From the NCBI RefSeq assembly GCF_023544445.1, contig NZ_JALPVJ010000015.1:1-64000 (forward strand): a DNA stretch of 64,000 nt, given 5' to 3'. Under the pieces are notes generated by a model. It had not been told where the DNA came from, ran no database searches, and saw only the letters and a list, made by a program, of their open reading frames with translations. The DNA comes from Actinoplanes sp. M2I2. Lineage in GTDB: Bacteria; Actinomycetota; Actinomycetes; Mycobacteriales; Micromonosporaceae. Positions within the stretch are counted from its first letter, which is position 1. The number at the start of each line of letters is the position of its first letter. The position numbers and the translations under genes were made by a program. Shown here in pieces: positions 23,251 to 32,280 of this stretch.

Positions 23251-26200
23251 CTATTTCAGGGTCACGGCGTAGACGTAGACCCGCGGGTCGGAGGGGAGGG
23301 TGATCGAGCGGATCTGTTTGCCCGGCGTCAGCGGCAGGCTCGCGCCGAACAGGGCGACCGGTGGGCCGTCGACGCCCTGGCCCGCCTTGATGCGGTGGGG
23401 CATGGAGAGGACGGCGGTGGTTCCGGCGGCCGCCGTGCCGCACCAGTCGGCCACGGTCACCGACGACGAGGCCGAGGTGCCGTCGGTGTACCCGATGGTG
23501 ACCGAGGTGCCCACCGGGCCGTTGTGGCTGGTCAGCACCAGGTTGGCCGACGTTCGCGAACCGGCCGGCAGCAACAGCGTCTGGCCGGTGGCGGGCACCA
23601 GGTTGGCCGCCGCTCCACCCGGGTTGGGCGCGTCGTAGGTCACGCCGCCCCAGGTGACCGGGCCGGCCGCGGGCATCAGGGCGGCGTCGTAGCTCCAGCC
23701 GCTGCCGTCGAAGTTGCCCTCGGCCGTCGCGGCGACCGTGGCTGTCCCGTCCCGCGAGCGCAACGACGAGAGGTTCACCGCGCACTGTCCCGCGGCCGAC
23801 GACGCGGCGCACGTCACCGGCGCCGTCACGACCAGGTTCGCCTTCTTCGTCAGGGCCGGGCCGGCCCCGGTCACCGTGACGGTCAGCGGGTAGGTCCCGA
23901 GGGCCGTGCCCGCCGGCGCGGTCACGGTCACCGCCGCCGTGCCCGAGACCGGCTGGTTCCGGGACACCAGCGGGCCCGGCTGGCGTACGGTCGCCGACCA
24001 GCCCGCCGGCGCCGTGGCCGCCACCCGGGGCTGCACTGTCCCGGGCGCCTGACCCACCAGGTCGACCGTGAGCGTCGCGGATCCGCCGGGTGGGAGGGCC
24101 GCGGTCGTGGGACGGACGGCGGCGTCGAGGCGGGTGCGGTTGTCGAGCGGGGCCTGGTTGACCGACGGCGGTTCGGCGGCCGTCGACGTGCCCCAGGCCG
24201 ACGGGGAGGTGCCGAGCGTGTGCGCGACCGTGCCGCCCGTTCCGATCGCCGACCACGGCACCCAGTTGCGGGTCAGGGCCGAGCCGTTGACCTGGACGCC
24301 CTGGATGTAACGGCTCTGGTCCGAGGCGCCCGGCGCGGTGATGGTCAGGGTGCCGCCCTTGAGCGCCAGCACCGCCGACGGGAACTGCGGGCTCGACACG
24401 GCCAGGAAGTTCGCCCCGCTCATGGTCGGGTAGAGGCCGAGCGACGAGAAGACGTACCAGGCGCTCATCGTGCCCAGGTCGTCGTTGCCGGTCATGCCGT
24501 CGGGGCCGGTGGTGAACAGGGTCATCGCGGCCCGCACGACCGTGGCCGTCTTCGCCGGCGCCCCGGCCCAGTGATACATGTACGGCGCCAGCAGGTCGGG
24601 CTCGTTGTTCGGGTTGTAGGTGGCCTTGGCGTAGTAGTCGTACGGGCTGGCGATCCAGTCGGTGCGCGCGGTTCCGGCCGGGTCGGTGAGCAGCTTCGGG
24701 TACGCGAAGAAGTCGTCCAGCCGCCGCTCGGTCGCCGCCCGTCCGCCCATCAACCGGACGAGCCCGGCCGGGTCCTGCGGCACCAGCCACTGGTACTGGT
24801 GGGCCCCGCCCTCGTGGAACTGCTGGGCCGCGGCCACCGGGTCGTACGGGGTCAGCCAGGTGCCGTCGACCGTGCGCGGCCGGAACTGCTGGATCGAGGA
24901 GTCCCACAGGTTGCGGTACCACTGCCCCCGCCCGGCGAAGAGCTGCGCGTCGGCCGTCCGGCCCAGCCCGGCCGCCATCAGCGCGAGCGAGGCGTCGGCG
25001 GCCGCGTATTCGAGCGTCGCCGAAGCCGGGTGCACGCAGTCGTTGTCGCCGCCCTTGTGCACGCAGTCCTTGCCGAGCTCGAGCCCGGACGGGATGTAGC
25101 CGCGGTCGCTGTAGTACCGGACCCCGGTGCGCCCGTTGTAGGGCGAGCCCGCCGGTGGTTCGCTCAGGGCGTTCGCGCGCAACAGGTCGTACGCCGCGGC
25201 CTCGTGACCCTTCAGCAGCCCCTTGGACCAGGCCTCGACGAGGAACGGGGTCACCGGGTCGCCGGTCATGATGTTGGTCTCGCTGTTGACCAGGGCCCAC
25301 CGGGGCAGCCAGCCGCCGTCCCGGCCGATCGCCAGCACGCTCAGCGCCACATCCCGTGCCACGTCGGGCGTCAGCAGCTCCAGCAACTGGTTCTGCGGGC
25401 GATAGGTGTCCCACAACGAGAAGTTCTGGTACGGCGTGTAGCCCACCGCCTTGTGCACGGCCCGGTCGAAGCCGACGTACGAGCCGTCGACGTCCCCGGC
25501 CAGGTTCGGGTGCAGCAGCGAGTGGTAGAGCGCCGTGTAGAACGCCGCGCGCCTGTCCTCCGTACCGCCGCCGATCGTGACCTTGCCCAGGGCAGCCGCC
25601 CACTTGGCCCGCAGCGCCGCCCGGGTCGCGTCGAAGTCGAAGCCCGCCGTCTCGGCCGCGAGGTTGGCCCGGGCCCCGGCCACGCCGGTGTACGAGAGCC
25701 CGACCTTGACCACGACGTCCCGATCGGCCGAGGCGTCGAACGTGACGTAGGCGCCGTTCGAACCCGACCCGGCCGCGTCCCGGCTCCCCGCTGTACGGGC
25801 CGAGCCCCGCCACGTGCCGAAGGCAGCGAACGGCCGGTCGAACGAGGCGGTGAAGTAGACGGTGTGGTCGTCCTTGCCGGCGCAGAAGTTGCCGGCCTCG
25901 ACCCGGCCCTCGATCGTCCGGTCCCCCACGACGTGGATCTCGGAGTCGAACACGGACTGGTTGGCCTTGCCGGTGTTGAACAGGACGTTCGCCGCCGCGG
26001 TGGACGGGAACGTGTAGCGCTGCCACCCGGTGCGCTCGGTCGCGGTGAGCTCGGCCTTCACGTCGTACGTCCGGAGCCCGACCCGGTAGTAGCCCGGCGA
26101 GGCCTCCTCGTCGTCGTGGCTGTACGCCGACCGGTAGGCGTTCGGGTCGACGCTGGTGATCGCCCCGGTGGTGGGCATGATCGGCAGCTCACCGGCCACG

Positions 26201-26454
26201 CCGCAGCCCACGCCGGAGAGGTGCGTCTGGCTGAAGCCGTAAATCGTGGACTGCCGGTGGTCGTATCCACCCTGCCCGCCGGTGTCCGGGCTGACCTGCA
26301 CCATCCCGAAGGGGGCGCTCGCGCCGGGGAACGTGTTGCCGAAGTTCTCGGTGCCCACGAAGGGCCGCACCAGATCGACCGGGTCGGCGGCGCTCGCCGC
26401 GGGCGCGGCCACCGCGGGAGTCAGGGCCAGGACGGCGCTGAGCAAGAAGTGCAT
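23251..26454 (-). CDS. secreted GH92 alpha-mannosidase with NEW3 domain
   Basis: A second GH92 enzyme (1067 residues) with GGGAGG 7 nt before the ATG and a signal peptide ending near ASA (residue 22). The mature protein starts directly with the GH92 N-terminal lobe (VDLVRPFVGTENFGNTFPGA), unlike the enzyme at 5888. Catalytic-lobe blocks include YSHDDEEASPGYY, WDTYRPQNQLLELLTP and NDDLGTMSAWYVFSSLGLYP at about residue 660. From about 770 comes an NPCBM-associated NEW3-type beta domain (AALPPGGSATLTVDL), and the C terminus is a galactose-binding-like module typical of these enzymes. It acts outside the cell on alpha-mannosides. The palindromic operator at 26488 links its control to the first GH92 gene. 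Confidence 0.9.
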   Translation of the reverse strand: MHFLLSAVLALTPAVAAPAASAADPVDLVRPFVGTENFGNTFPGASAPFGMVQVSPDTGGQGGYDHRQSTIYGFSQTHLSGVGCGVAGELPIMPTTGAITSVDPNAYRSAYSHDDEEASPGYYRVGLRTYDVKAELTATERTGWQRYTFPSTAAANVLFNTGKANQSVFDSEIHVVGDRTIEGRVEAGNFCAGKDDHTVYFTASFDRPFAAFGTWRGSARTAGSRDAAGSGSNGAYVTFDASADRDVVVKVGLSYTGVAGARANLAAETAGFDFDATRAALRAKWAAALGKVTIGGGTEDRRAAFYTALYHSLLHPNLAGDVDGSYVGFDRAVHKAVGYTPYQNFSLWDTYRPQNQLLELLTPDVARDVALSVLAIGRDGGWLPRWALVNSETNIMTGDPVTPFLVEAWSKGLLKGHEAAAYDLLRANALSEPPAGSPYNGRTGVRYYSDRGYIPSGLELGKDCVHKGGDNDCVHPASATLEYAAADASLALMAAGLGRTADAQLFAGRGQWYRNLWDSSIQQFRPRTVDGTWLTPYDPVAAAQQFHEGGAHQYQWLVPQDPAGLVRLMGGRAATERRLDDFFAYPKLLTDPAGTARTDWIASPYDYYAKATYNPNNEPDLLAPYMYHWAGAPAKTATVVRAAMTLFTTGPDGMTGNDDLGTMSAWYVFSSLGLYPTMSGANFLAVSSPQFPSAVLALKGGTLTITAPGASDQSRYIQGVQVNGSALTRNWVPWSAIGTGGTVAHTLGTSPSAWGTSTAAEPPSVNQAPLDNRTRLDAAVRPTTAALPPGGSATLTVDLVGQAPGTVQPRVAATAPAGWSATVRQPGPLVSRNQPVSGTAAVTVTAPAGTALGTYPLTVTVTGAGPALTKKANLVVTAPVTCAASSAAGQCAVNLSSLRSRDGTATVAATAEGNFDGSGWSYDAALMPAAGPVTWGGVTYDAPNPGGAAANLVPATGQTLLLPAGSRTSANLVLTSHNGPVGTSVTIGYTDGTSASSSVTVADWCGTAAAGTTAVLSMPHRIKAGQGVDGPPVALFGASLPLTPGKQIRSITLPSDPRVYVYAVTLK

Positions 26455-26487
26455 GGATGAACCTCCCGTGACCGGTGTGATCAGGCC

Positions 26488-26503
26488 GTGACAACGTTGT
26501 CAC
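26488..26503. promoter_or_regulatory. 16-bp palindromic operator upstream of GH92 gene 2
   Basis: GTGACAACGTTGTCAC is a perfect 16-bp palindrome with CG at its centre, 34 bp before the ATG of the GH92 gene at 26454. Its core TGACAACGTTGTCA differs from the palindrome before GH92 gene 1 only in the symmetric pair beside the CG. A second short inverted repeat (TGACG-TT-CGTCA) follows at 26511-26522. Confidence 0.7.
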
Positions 26504-26638
26504 CTTGTAGTGACGTTCGTCAATGCCTCTGCTCCCCAATTGCACGGCCGAAGCCCTCAAGGCCGCCCGGCCCGGCCCGATCTAGGCCCTACGACCGCCC
26601 ACCTCGGGGCAGTTCCTGGCCGACCGGAGACACGTCTG

Positions 26639-29389
26639 ATGGCAGCGAGCACCGAACCGCGGGCCGAAAGCCACCGCCCGACCGGGTGGTATCGGCTCTG
26701 CCTCCTGGTCGGCGCCTTCGTCGTGGCCTTCGCGTTCGTCCTGAGCACCGGTGCGGGCGGGCCCGACCTCGGCCTCGTCGTCTCCAACTTCGGCCTGTGT
26801 TTCGCCGCGATCGCCGCGGCCGTGGCCTGTCTGGGCCGCGCCCGGCTGTTCACCGGCCGGCTGCGCTGGGGCTGGGCCCTGATCGGCCTGGGCGTGCTGA
26901 GCTGGGGCCTGGGACAGGGCGCGGCGTGCTACATCCAGACCGTCCTCGGCCACGAGGTGCACCTGCCGTCGGAGGCCGACCTCGGCTACCTCGGCATGGT
27001 CGTGCTGACCCCGATCGGCCTGCTGGTGCTGCCGAGCCGGGCCGAGGCGCTGGCCGGGCGGGTCCGCAGCGTCCTGGACGGCCTCATGGTCGCCGCCTCG
27101 CTCGTGCTGATGGCCTGGATCTTCGTGGTCCAGCCGCTGCTCGACGCCGGCCAGAGCAGCCCGCTCGCCCTCTACGTCAGCCTGGCCTACCCGCTGGGCG
27201 ACGTGGTGATCGTCACCATGGTGCTCTACATGCTGGCGCAGCAGCGCCGCAGCGGCCGGACCTTCAACCAGCTCGCGCTGGTCGGCGTGGGCATCGCGGC
27301 CTTCGCGGTCTCCGACATCGGCTACGCCTACCTCAACCTGCTCGGCAGCTACAGCCCCGGCGGCGTCACCGACATCGGCTGGTTCACCGGGTTCTCGCTC
27401 ATCCTGCTGGCCGCCTTCAAGCCGGCCCGGCGCACGGACGACGTCGTCGAGGACGGGAGCGGCCAGCCGGTGGGCATCCTGCTGCCGTACGTCGCGGTCC
27501 TCGCCGCCCTGTTCACCTCGGTCGTCTGGTACGCCGCCACGGGCCACAGCAACGGGTTCGTCGCCTACACCCGCTCGGTCCTGATCCTGCTGATCGTCGG
27601 CCGCCAGCTGCTCACCCTGCGCGAGAACCGCAACCTCACCCGTACGCTCGAAGCCCGCGTCGCCGCCCGCACCGCCGAGCTGTTCGCCAGCGAGCAGCGG
27701 TTCAAGGCCCTGGTGCAGCACAGCTCCGACGTGGTCACCGTGGTCAGCCCCGAGGCCGACGTCCTGTACCAGAGCGAGTCGGTGCACCGCGTCTTCGGCT
27801 ACCCGGCGCGTTTCCTGCACGGCCGCCGCCTGGCCAAGCTGCTCGACCCCGAGTCCGGCATCCGGCTGGCCCAGGCGCTGCGGCAGGTCGCCGGCCGGCC
27901 GTACGCGACGACCGTGCTCGAGCTGACCGTCCAGCACCGCGACGGGCGGCTCCGGCAGGCCGAGATGACCATCACCAACCTGCTCAGCGACCCCAGTGTC
28001 GCCGGTCTGGTGCTCAACACCCGCGACATCAGCGAGCGCAAGGAGCTGCAGGACCAGCTCGTCCACGAGGCCTATCACGACGCCCTGACCCAGCTGGCCA
28101 ACCGCGCCCTGTTCCGCGAGCGGGTCAGTGAGGCCCTGCGCGGCCGTCCCGCCGGCGGCGAGGTCACCGTGCTGTTCCTCGACCTCGACGGGTTCAAGGA
28201 AGTCAACGACAGCCTCGGCCACCTCGCCGGTGACCAGCTGCTCGTGCAGGTGGCCGACCGGCTGCGGGCCTCGGTGCGCGACGTCGACATCGTGGCCCGG
28301 TTCGGCGGCGACGAGTTCGCCGTGCTCATCGAGTCGGAGTTCGGCGGCGACGACGCCGAGCAGGTCGCGCAGCGCATCATCGACGTGCTCGAGGAGCCGT
28401 TCGCCAGCGACAGCCGCGACATCCACGTGCAGGCCAGCATCGGCCTGGCCGCGGCCGGGCTGCTGGCCGACGACGAGGCCGACGGCGCCGAGCAGCTCAT
28501 GCGCAACGCCGACCTGGCCATGTACAAGGCCAAGTCGGCCGGCGGCAGCGGCTACGCCAGCTACGACCCGGAGATGCTCTCGGGCCTGGTCGCCCGGCTC
28601 GAGCTCGAGGCCGACCTGCGCGTGGCGCTCGAACGCGACCAGATCCGCCTGCACTACCAGCCGACCGTCGACCTGGGCAGCAGCGAGGTCATCGGCTTCG
28701 AGGCGCTGGCCCGCTGGTTCCACCCCGAGCGCGGGCTGATCCCGCCGGCCGAGTTCATCCCCATCGCCGAGGCCACCGGGCTCATCGTGCCGCTCGGCCG
28801 CTGGGTGCTGCGCGAGGCGTGCCGCCAGGCCGTCGAGTGGAGCAACGCCGGCAACGGCCGCCCGGTCAAGATGGCCGTCAACGTCTCGGTCCGCCAGTTC
28901 GACCGGGCCGACCTGGTCGACGTGGTCGCCGAGATCCTGGCCGAGACCGGCATGCCGGCCGACCAGCTCTGCCTCGAGATGACCGAGAGCGTGCTGATGA
29001 CCGACACCGACGACAACCTCGAGCAGCTGGTGCGGCTCAAGGCGCTCGGCGTGACGCTGGCCATCGACGACTTCGGCACCGGCTACTCGTCGCTGGCCTA
29101 CCTGCGGCGCTTCCCGGTCGACACCCTCAAGATCGACCGCTCGTTCGTCGAGCGGCTCGGCGCCCTGACCGACGACACCGCGCTGGCCGACACCATCGTC
29201 CAGCTCGGCAAGAGCCTCGGCATGGCCACGGTCGCCGAAGGCATCGAGGAGTTCGGGCAGCTCGCCGCGCTCCGCGACATGGGCTGCCACTTCGCCCAGG
29301 GCTACTACTTCTCCCGCCCCGTGCCGGCCGCCCAGGCCGGACGGCTGTTCCTCGAAGGCGCCGACCCCCGTTTGGAGATCCCCGCATGA
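26639..29389 (+). CDS. membrane-bound GGDEF-EAL protein with PAS domain
   Basis: This 916-residue protein can make and break cyclic di-GMP. Residues about 15-310 hold eight to nine transmembrane segments, 345-465 a PAS domain (FKALVQHSSDVVTVVSPEADVLY), 475-640 a GGDEF domain with intact RFGGDEFAV at about 553, and 660-910 an EAL domain with intact EALARW, then DDFGTGYSSLAYLRRFPVDTLKIDRSFV. Both sites look catalytically competent. ATG 26639 follows CGGAGA; an earlier ATG at 26510 would add unstructured sequence. Its last codons overlap the decarboxylase ATG (ATGA), so the two are co-translated. Confidence 0.92.
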   Translation: MAASTEPRAESHRPTGWYRLCLLVGAFVVAFAFVLSTGAGGPDLGLVVSNFGLCFAAIAAAVACLGRARLFTGRLRWGWALIGLGVLSWGLGQGAACYIQTVLGHEVHLPSEADLGYLGMVVLTPIGLLVLPSRAEALAGRVRSVLDGLMVAASLVLMAWIFVVQPLLDAGQSSPLALYVSLAYPLGDVVIVTMVLYMLAQQRRSGRTFNQLALVGVGIAAFAVSDIGYAYLNLLGSYSPGGVTDIGWFTGFSLILLAAFKPARRTDDVVEDGSGQPVGILLPYVAVLAALFTSVVWYAATGHSNGFVAYTRSVLILLIVGRQLLTLRENRNLTRTLEARVAARTAELFASEQRFKALVQHSSDVVTVVSPEADVLYQSESVHRVFGYPARFLHGRRLAKLLDPESGIRLAQALRQVAGRPYATTVLELTVQHRDGRLRQAEMTITNLLSDPSVAGLVLNTRDISERKELQDQLVHEAYHDALTQLANRALFRERVSEALRGRPAGGEVTVLFLDLDGFKEVNDSLGHLAGDQLLVQVADRLRASVRDVDIVARFGGDEFAVLIESEFGGDDAEQVAQRIIDVLEEPFASDSRDIHVQASIGLAAAGLLADDEADGAEQLMRNADLAMYKAKSAGGSGYASYDPEMLSGLVARLELEADLRVALERDQIRLHYQPTVDLGSSEVIGFEALARWFHPERGLIPPAEFIPIAEATGLIVPLGRWVLREACRQAVEWSNAGNGRPVKMAVNVSVRQFDRADLVDVVAEILAETGMPADQLCLEMTESVLMTDTDDNLEQLVRLKALGVTLAIDDFGTGYSSLAYLRRFPVDTLKIDRSFVERLGALTDDTALADTIVQLGKSLGMATVAEGIEEFGQLAALRDMGCHFAQGYYFSRPVPAAQAGRLFLEGADPRLEIPA

Positions 29390-30552
29390 CCGCGTGGCCC
29401 ACCCCGCTCGCCCCCGCGACGCTCGGCGGGATCGTCGACATGCCGACGCCGTACCTCGTGACCGACCTCGACACGATCGCCGACCGGTACGCGGCGTTCC
29501 GCGCGGCCCTGCCCGGCGTACACGTGCACTACGCGATGAAGTGCAACCCGGCCGAGGAGATCCTGCGCACCCTGCACGCCGAGGGCTCCGGTTTCGAGGT
29601 GGCCTCCATCGGCGAGCTACGGATGCTGCAGGCGATCGGGGTCGACCCGGCCGACGTGCTCTACAGCAACCCGGTCAAGCCGCCCGCGCACATCGCCGCG
29701 GCGCACGCGGCCGGCCTCTGGCGGTTCAGCTTCGACTCCCCCAACGAACTCGCGAAGATCGCCGAGCACGCCCCCGGCTCGGCCGTCTACGTCCGGCTGC
29801 GGGTCGACGACGAGGCCAGCGTCTTCCCGCTGTCCCGCAAGTTCGGCACCGACGTCGAGGACGCGTACGACCTCCTTCTGCTGGCCGACCGGCTCGGCCT
29901 GCGACCGTACGGGGTCACGTTCCACGTAGGATCGCAGTGCGGGCGGCCGGAAGCGTGGGCCGAGGCGATCGACACCGCCGGCAAGCTCATGGACCGGCTG
30001 CGCCACGACGGCATCCACCTCGAGATGCTCGACCTGGGCGGCGGTTTCCCGGCCCGCTACACCTCCGGCGTGCCGGCGATCGACGAGATCGGCGCGGCCA
30101 CGACCGAGGCGCTGGACGCGCTGCCGTACCGCCCGGGCCTGATCGTGGCCGAGCCCGGCCGGCACCTGGTGGCCGAGTCGGGCGTGCTGGCCTCGACCGT
30201 CATCGGGCACGAGCGCCGGGACGAGGAGAACTGGCTCTACCTCGAGGTGGGCGCGTTCAACGGCCTCATGGAGGTGCTGCAGACCCCGGGCGGCTGGGAC
30301 TTCCCGATCCGGACGTCGCTGTCCTCCCCGGGTGAGCTGATCCCGTACACGGTCACCGGACCGACCTGCGACAGCAGCGACACCATCGGGTACGGCATCA
30401 TGCTGCCGGCCGGGCTCAAGACGGGCGACGTGCTCTACATCGGCTCGACCGGCGCCTACACCCTGGCGTACGCCTCGAACTTCAACGGTTTCGACCAGCC
30501 GACCCCCCTGTTCGTCGGCTCCCTGGTCGACGCGGTACGTCCACGTGGCTGA
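29386..30552 (+). CDS. PLP-dependent ornithine/amino-acid decarboxylase (fold III)
   Basis: The 388-residue protein is an alanine-racemase-fold decarboxylase of the ornithine/diaminopimelate group. K52 in HYAMKCNP is the PLP lysine; HVGSQ, LGGGFPARY and EPGRHLV contact the cofactor, and C328 in PTCDSSD is the catalytic cysteine. Length is closer to ornithine decarboxylases than to LysA, and HVGSQ with GPTCDS supports ornithine or lysine as substrate, giving putrescine or cadaverine; this is inferred. It starts in the stop of the GGDEF-EAL gene and ends 8 nt inside the MFS gene, so all three form an operon. Confidence 0.82.
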   Translation: MTAWPTPLAPATLGGIVDMPTPYLVTDLDTIADRYAAFRAALPGVHVHYAMKCNPAEEILRTLHAEGSGFEVASIGELRMLQAIGVDPADVLYSNPVKPPAHIAAAHAAGLWRFSFDSPNELAKIAEHAPGSAVYVRLRVDDEASVFPLSRKFGTDVEDAYDLLLLADRLGLRPYGVTFHVGSQCGRPEAWAEAIDTAGKLMDRLRHDGIHLEMLDLGGGFPARYTSGVPAIDEIGAATTEALDALPYRPGLIVAEPGRHLVAESGVLASTVIGHERRDEENWLYLEVGAFNGLMEVLQTPGGWDFPIRTSLSSPGELIPYTVTGPTCDSSDTIGYGIMLPAGLKTGDVLYIGSTGAYTLAYASNFNGFDQPTPLFVGSLVDAVRPRG

Positions 30553-32017
30553 TCTGCCGGTGGCCCGGCGCGGGCGCCGCCGGGCCGGTCCCGGCGGCAT
30601 GCGTCGTGCCGGCCGCCTGCGCGAACTGGTCCTCTCGGGCATCGTCGACTCGTTCGGCATGGCCCTGGGCTGGACGTTCGTCGTGCTCATCGCCACCGCC
30701 CGGGGCGGGCTGGCCGAGGCGGCCCTCTACAACGCCGCCATGCTCGTCGGCGTCGTGCTGTCGGCGCCGGTCACCGGCTGGCTGGCCCGCCGCCTGAACG
30801 GCCGGACCCTGCTGCGCGGGGCCGCGGGCATCGAGGTGCTGCTGCGCTTCGCCACGCTGTACGGCCTGATCGCCGGCTGGCCGTCCTGGCTGGTCGCGCT
30901 GCTCGTCACCCTGCAACACGTGGCCGCCTGGGCCGGTTTCGCCGGCATGCGGGCCGAGGTGTCCGCGGTGGACGCTTCGCCCCGGTCCATGACCCGCTAC
31001 GCCGTGGCGATCGCCGGGGTCGAGGCCGCGGGCACGGCGCTCGCGGCGCTGCTGCCGACGGGCACGTTCGGCTATCCGACGGGGTGGCTGCTGATCGCCG
31101 TCTTCGTCGTCTATCTGGGCTCGCTGCTGCCGACGGTGCTGGTCGCCCGGCGCGCCCGGATCACCCCTTCGCCGCCGCCCCGCTTCGCCAGGGCCACCAC
31201 CGCCTCCACGTCCGGCTCCTCCGCGGAACCGGCCGCCGCGCCGTGCCCCGCCCACGCGGGCGCGGTGTCGGCCGGAGCTCGCGCCGCTCTCCCCGGCCCG
31301 GCCGCCGACTTCTCCGCACCGGCTCCCGGGCTCCCCGGCTCCCCGTCGGCAGATCCGGCTCCCGGGTCGGCGCCCGCCGGCGCGGCTCACACGTCAGTGC
31401 CGGCGCGCTGGCGGCACGCGGCCGGGTCGCCCGCGACTTCGGCCGGTTGGCAGCTCCCCCAGCCCCGCATGCTCCTGGCCGGTGCCGGCGTCATGCTGCT
31501 GGCCTCCGGTCCGACGCTCCTGGCCGTACCCGTGGTCGCGGAACTGCACGGCCACGAATGGGTCGCCCTCTCGGCGATCGCGTTCTGCCTCGGCACCCTG
31601 CTGGCCACCCGGGCCGTCGCCCTCCTGAGCCGCCTGCGGCTCCCCGCCGTCCTGCGCTGGTGCCTGTGGGGTCTCGGCATGCTGGCCGGCTGGATCCTGG
31701 CGCCCGTCTACGCGCCCATGGTGCTGGTGGCCCAGTTCGCCGCCGGCCTGAGCCAGACAGCGTTCGAGGGCGACATGGACGCCCGGGTGGCCGCCGAGGC
31801 CAAGCCGGAGTCCCTCACCCGGGATCTGGCCTACAGCGCCTCGGTCCGGGCGATGGGCGGCGCGCTCTCCGTGCGCCTGCTCCCCATGGTCGTCGCCACC
31901 TCGGCCATCGGCGTGGCAGCGAGCGCATCCGCCCTGATCCTCGGCACCGTCACCCTCGTTCTGTGGGCCGGCTTGTCCACAGCCCCCCGCCTGCTCCGCC
32001 GCCCGGTTCCCTCCTGA
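30545..32017 (+). CDS. MFS transporter with long central loop
   Basis: The 490-residue protein has the hydrophobic pattern of a 12-helix major facilitator: six segments before about residue 200 and six after 310. The loop between them (about 200-305) is rich in Ala, Pro, Ser and Gly and lacks structure, longer than usual. The GTG start overlaps the end of the decarboxylase by 8 bp. Export of the amine made by the decarboxylase is a natural guess from the operon, but the substrate cannot be read from the sequence. Confidence 0.75.
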   Translation: MADLPVARRGRRRAGPGGMRRAGRLRELVLSGIVDSFGMALGWTFVVLIATARGGLAEAALYNAAMLVGVVLSAPVTGWLARRLNGRTLLRGAAGIEVLLRFATLYGLIAGWPSWLVALLVTLQHVAAWAGFAGMRAEVSAVDASPRSMTRYAVAIAGVEAAGTALAALLPTGTFGYPTGWLLIAVFVVYLGSLLPTVLVARRARITPSPPPRFARATTASTSGSSAEPAAAPCPAHAGAVSAGARAALPGPAADFSAPAPGLPGSPSADPAPGSAPAGAAHTSVPARWRHAAGSPATSAGWQLPQPRMLLAGAGVMLLASGPTLLAVPVVAELHGHEWVALSAIAFCLGTLLATRAVALLSRLRLPAVLRWCLWGLGMLAGWILAPVYAPMVLVAQFAAGLSQTAFEGDMDARVAAEAKPESLTRDLAYSASVRAMGGALSVRLLPMVVATSAIGVAASASALILGTVTLVLWAGLSTAPRLLRRPVPS

Positions 32018-32280
32018 ACCGGCCTGCCCTGTGGACAACCAGCCCGCCGTCCTTGACATCGTTCTAAGGTCACCCCATCTCCCGGGCGGGTGGGCAGGCC
32101 AGGAGTCGTAAACCGCTTGACGGCGCGGCGGTGCGATCACGACCATGACCGCATGACAACTGCGCGTGGCATCGCTTCGCTTCTCCGGTGCCCTGTGACG
32201 ACTGCGGGCCGATGACCCTCTAACAGCAGCGCACACTTCCCCGGCACCGGGACGACCTCGTTATCCCGGAGCGTTCGCGC

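Noticed and set aside
26639..32017. Siderophore biosynthesis cluster around the decarboxylase and MFS genes
   Set aside because: No IucA/IucC-type synthetase, monooxygenase or NRPS gene is nearby, so the decarboxylase cannot be assigned to siderophore synthesis.
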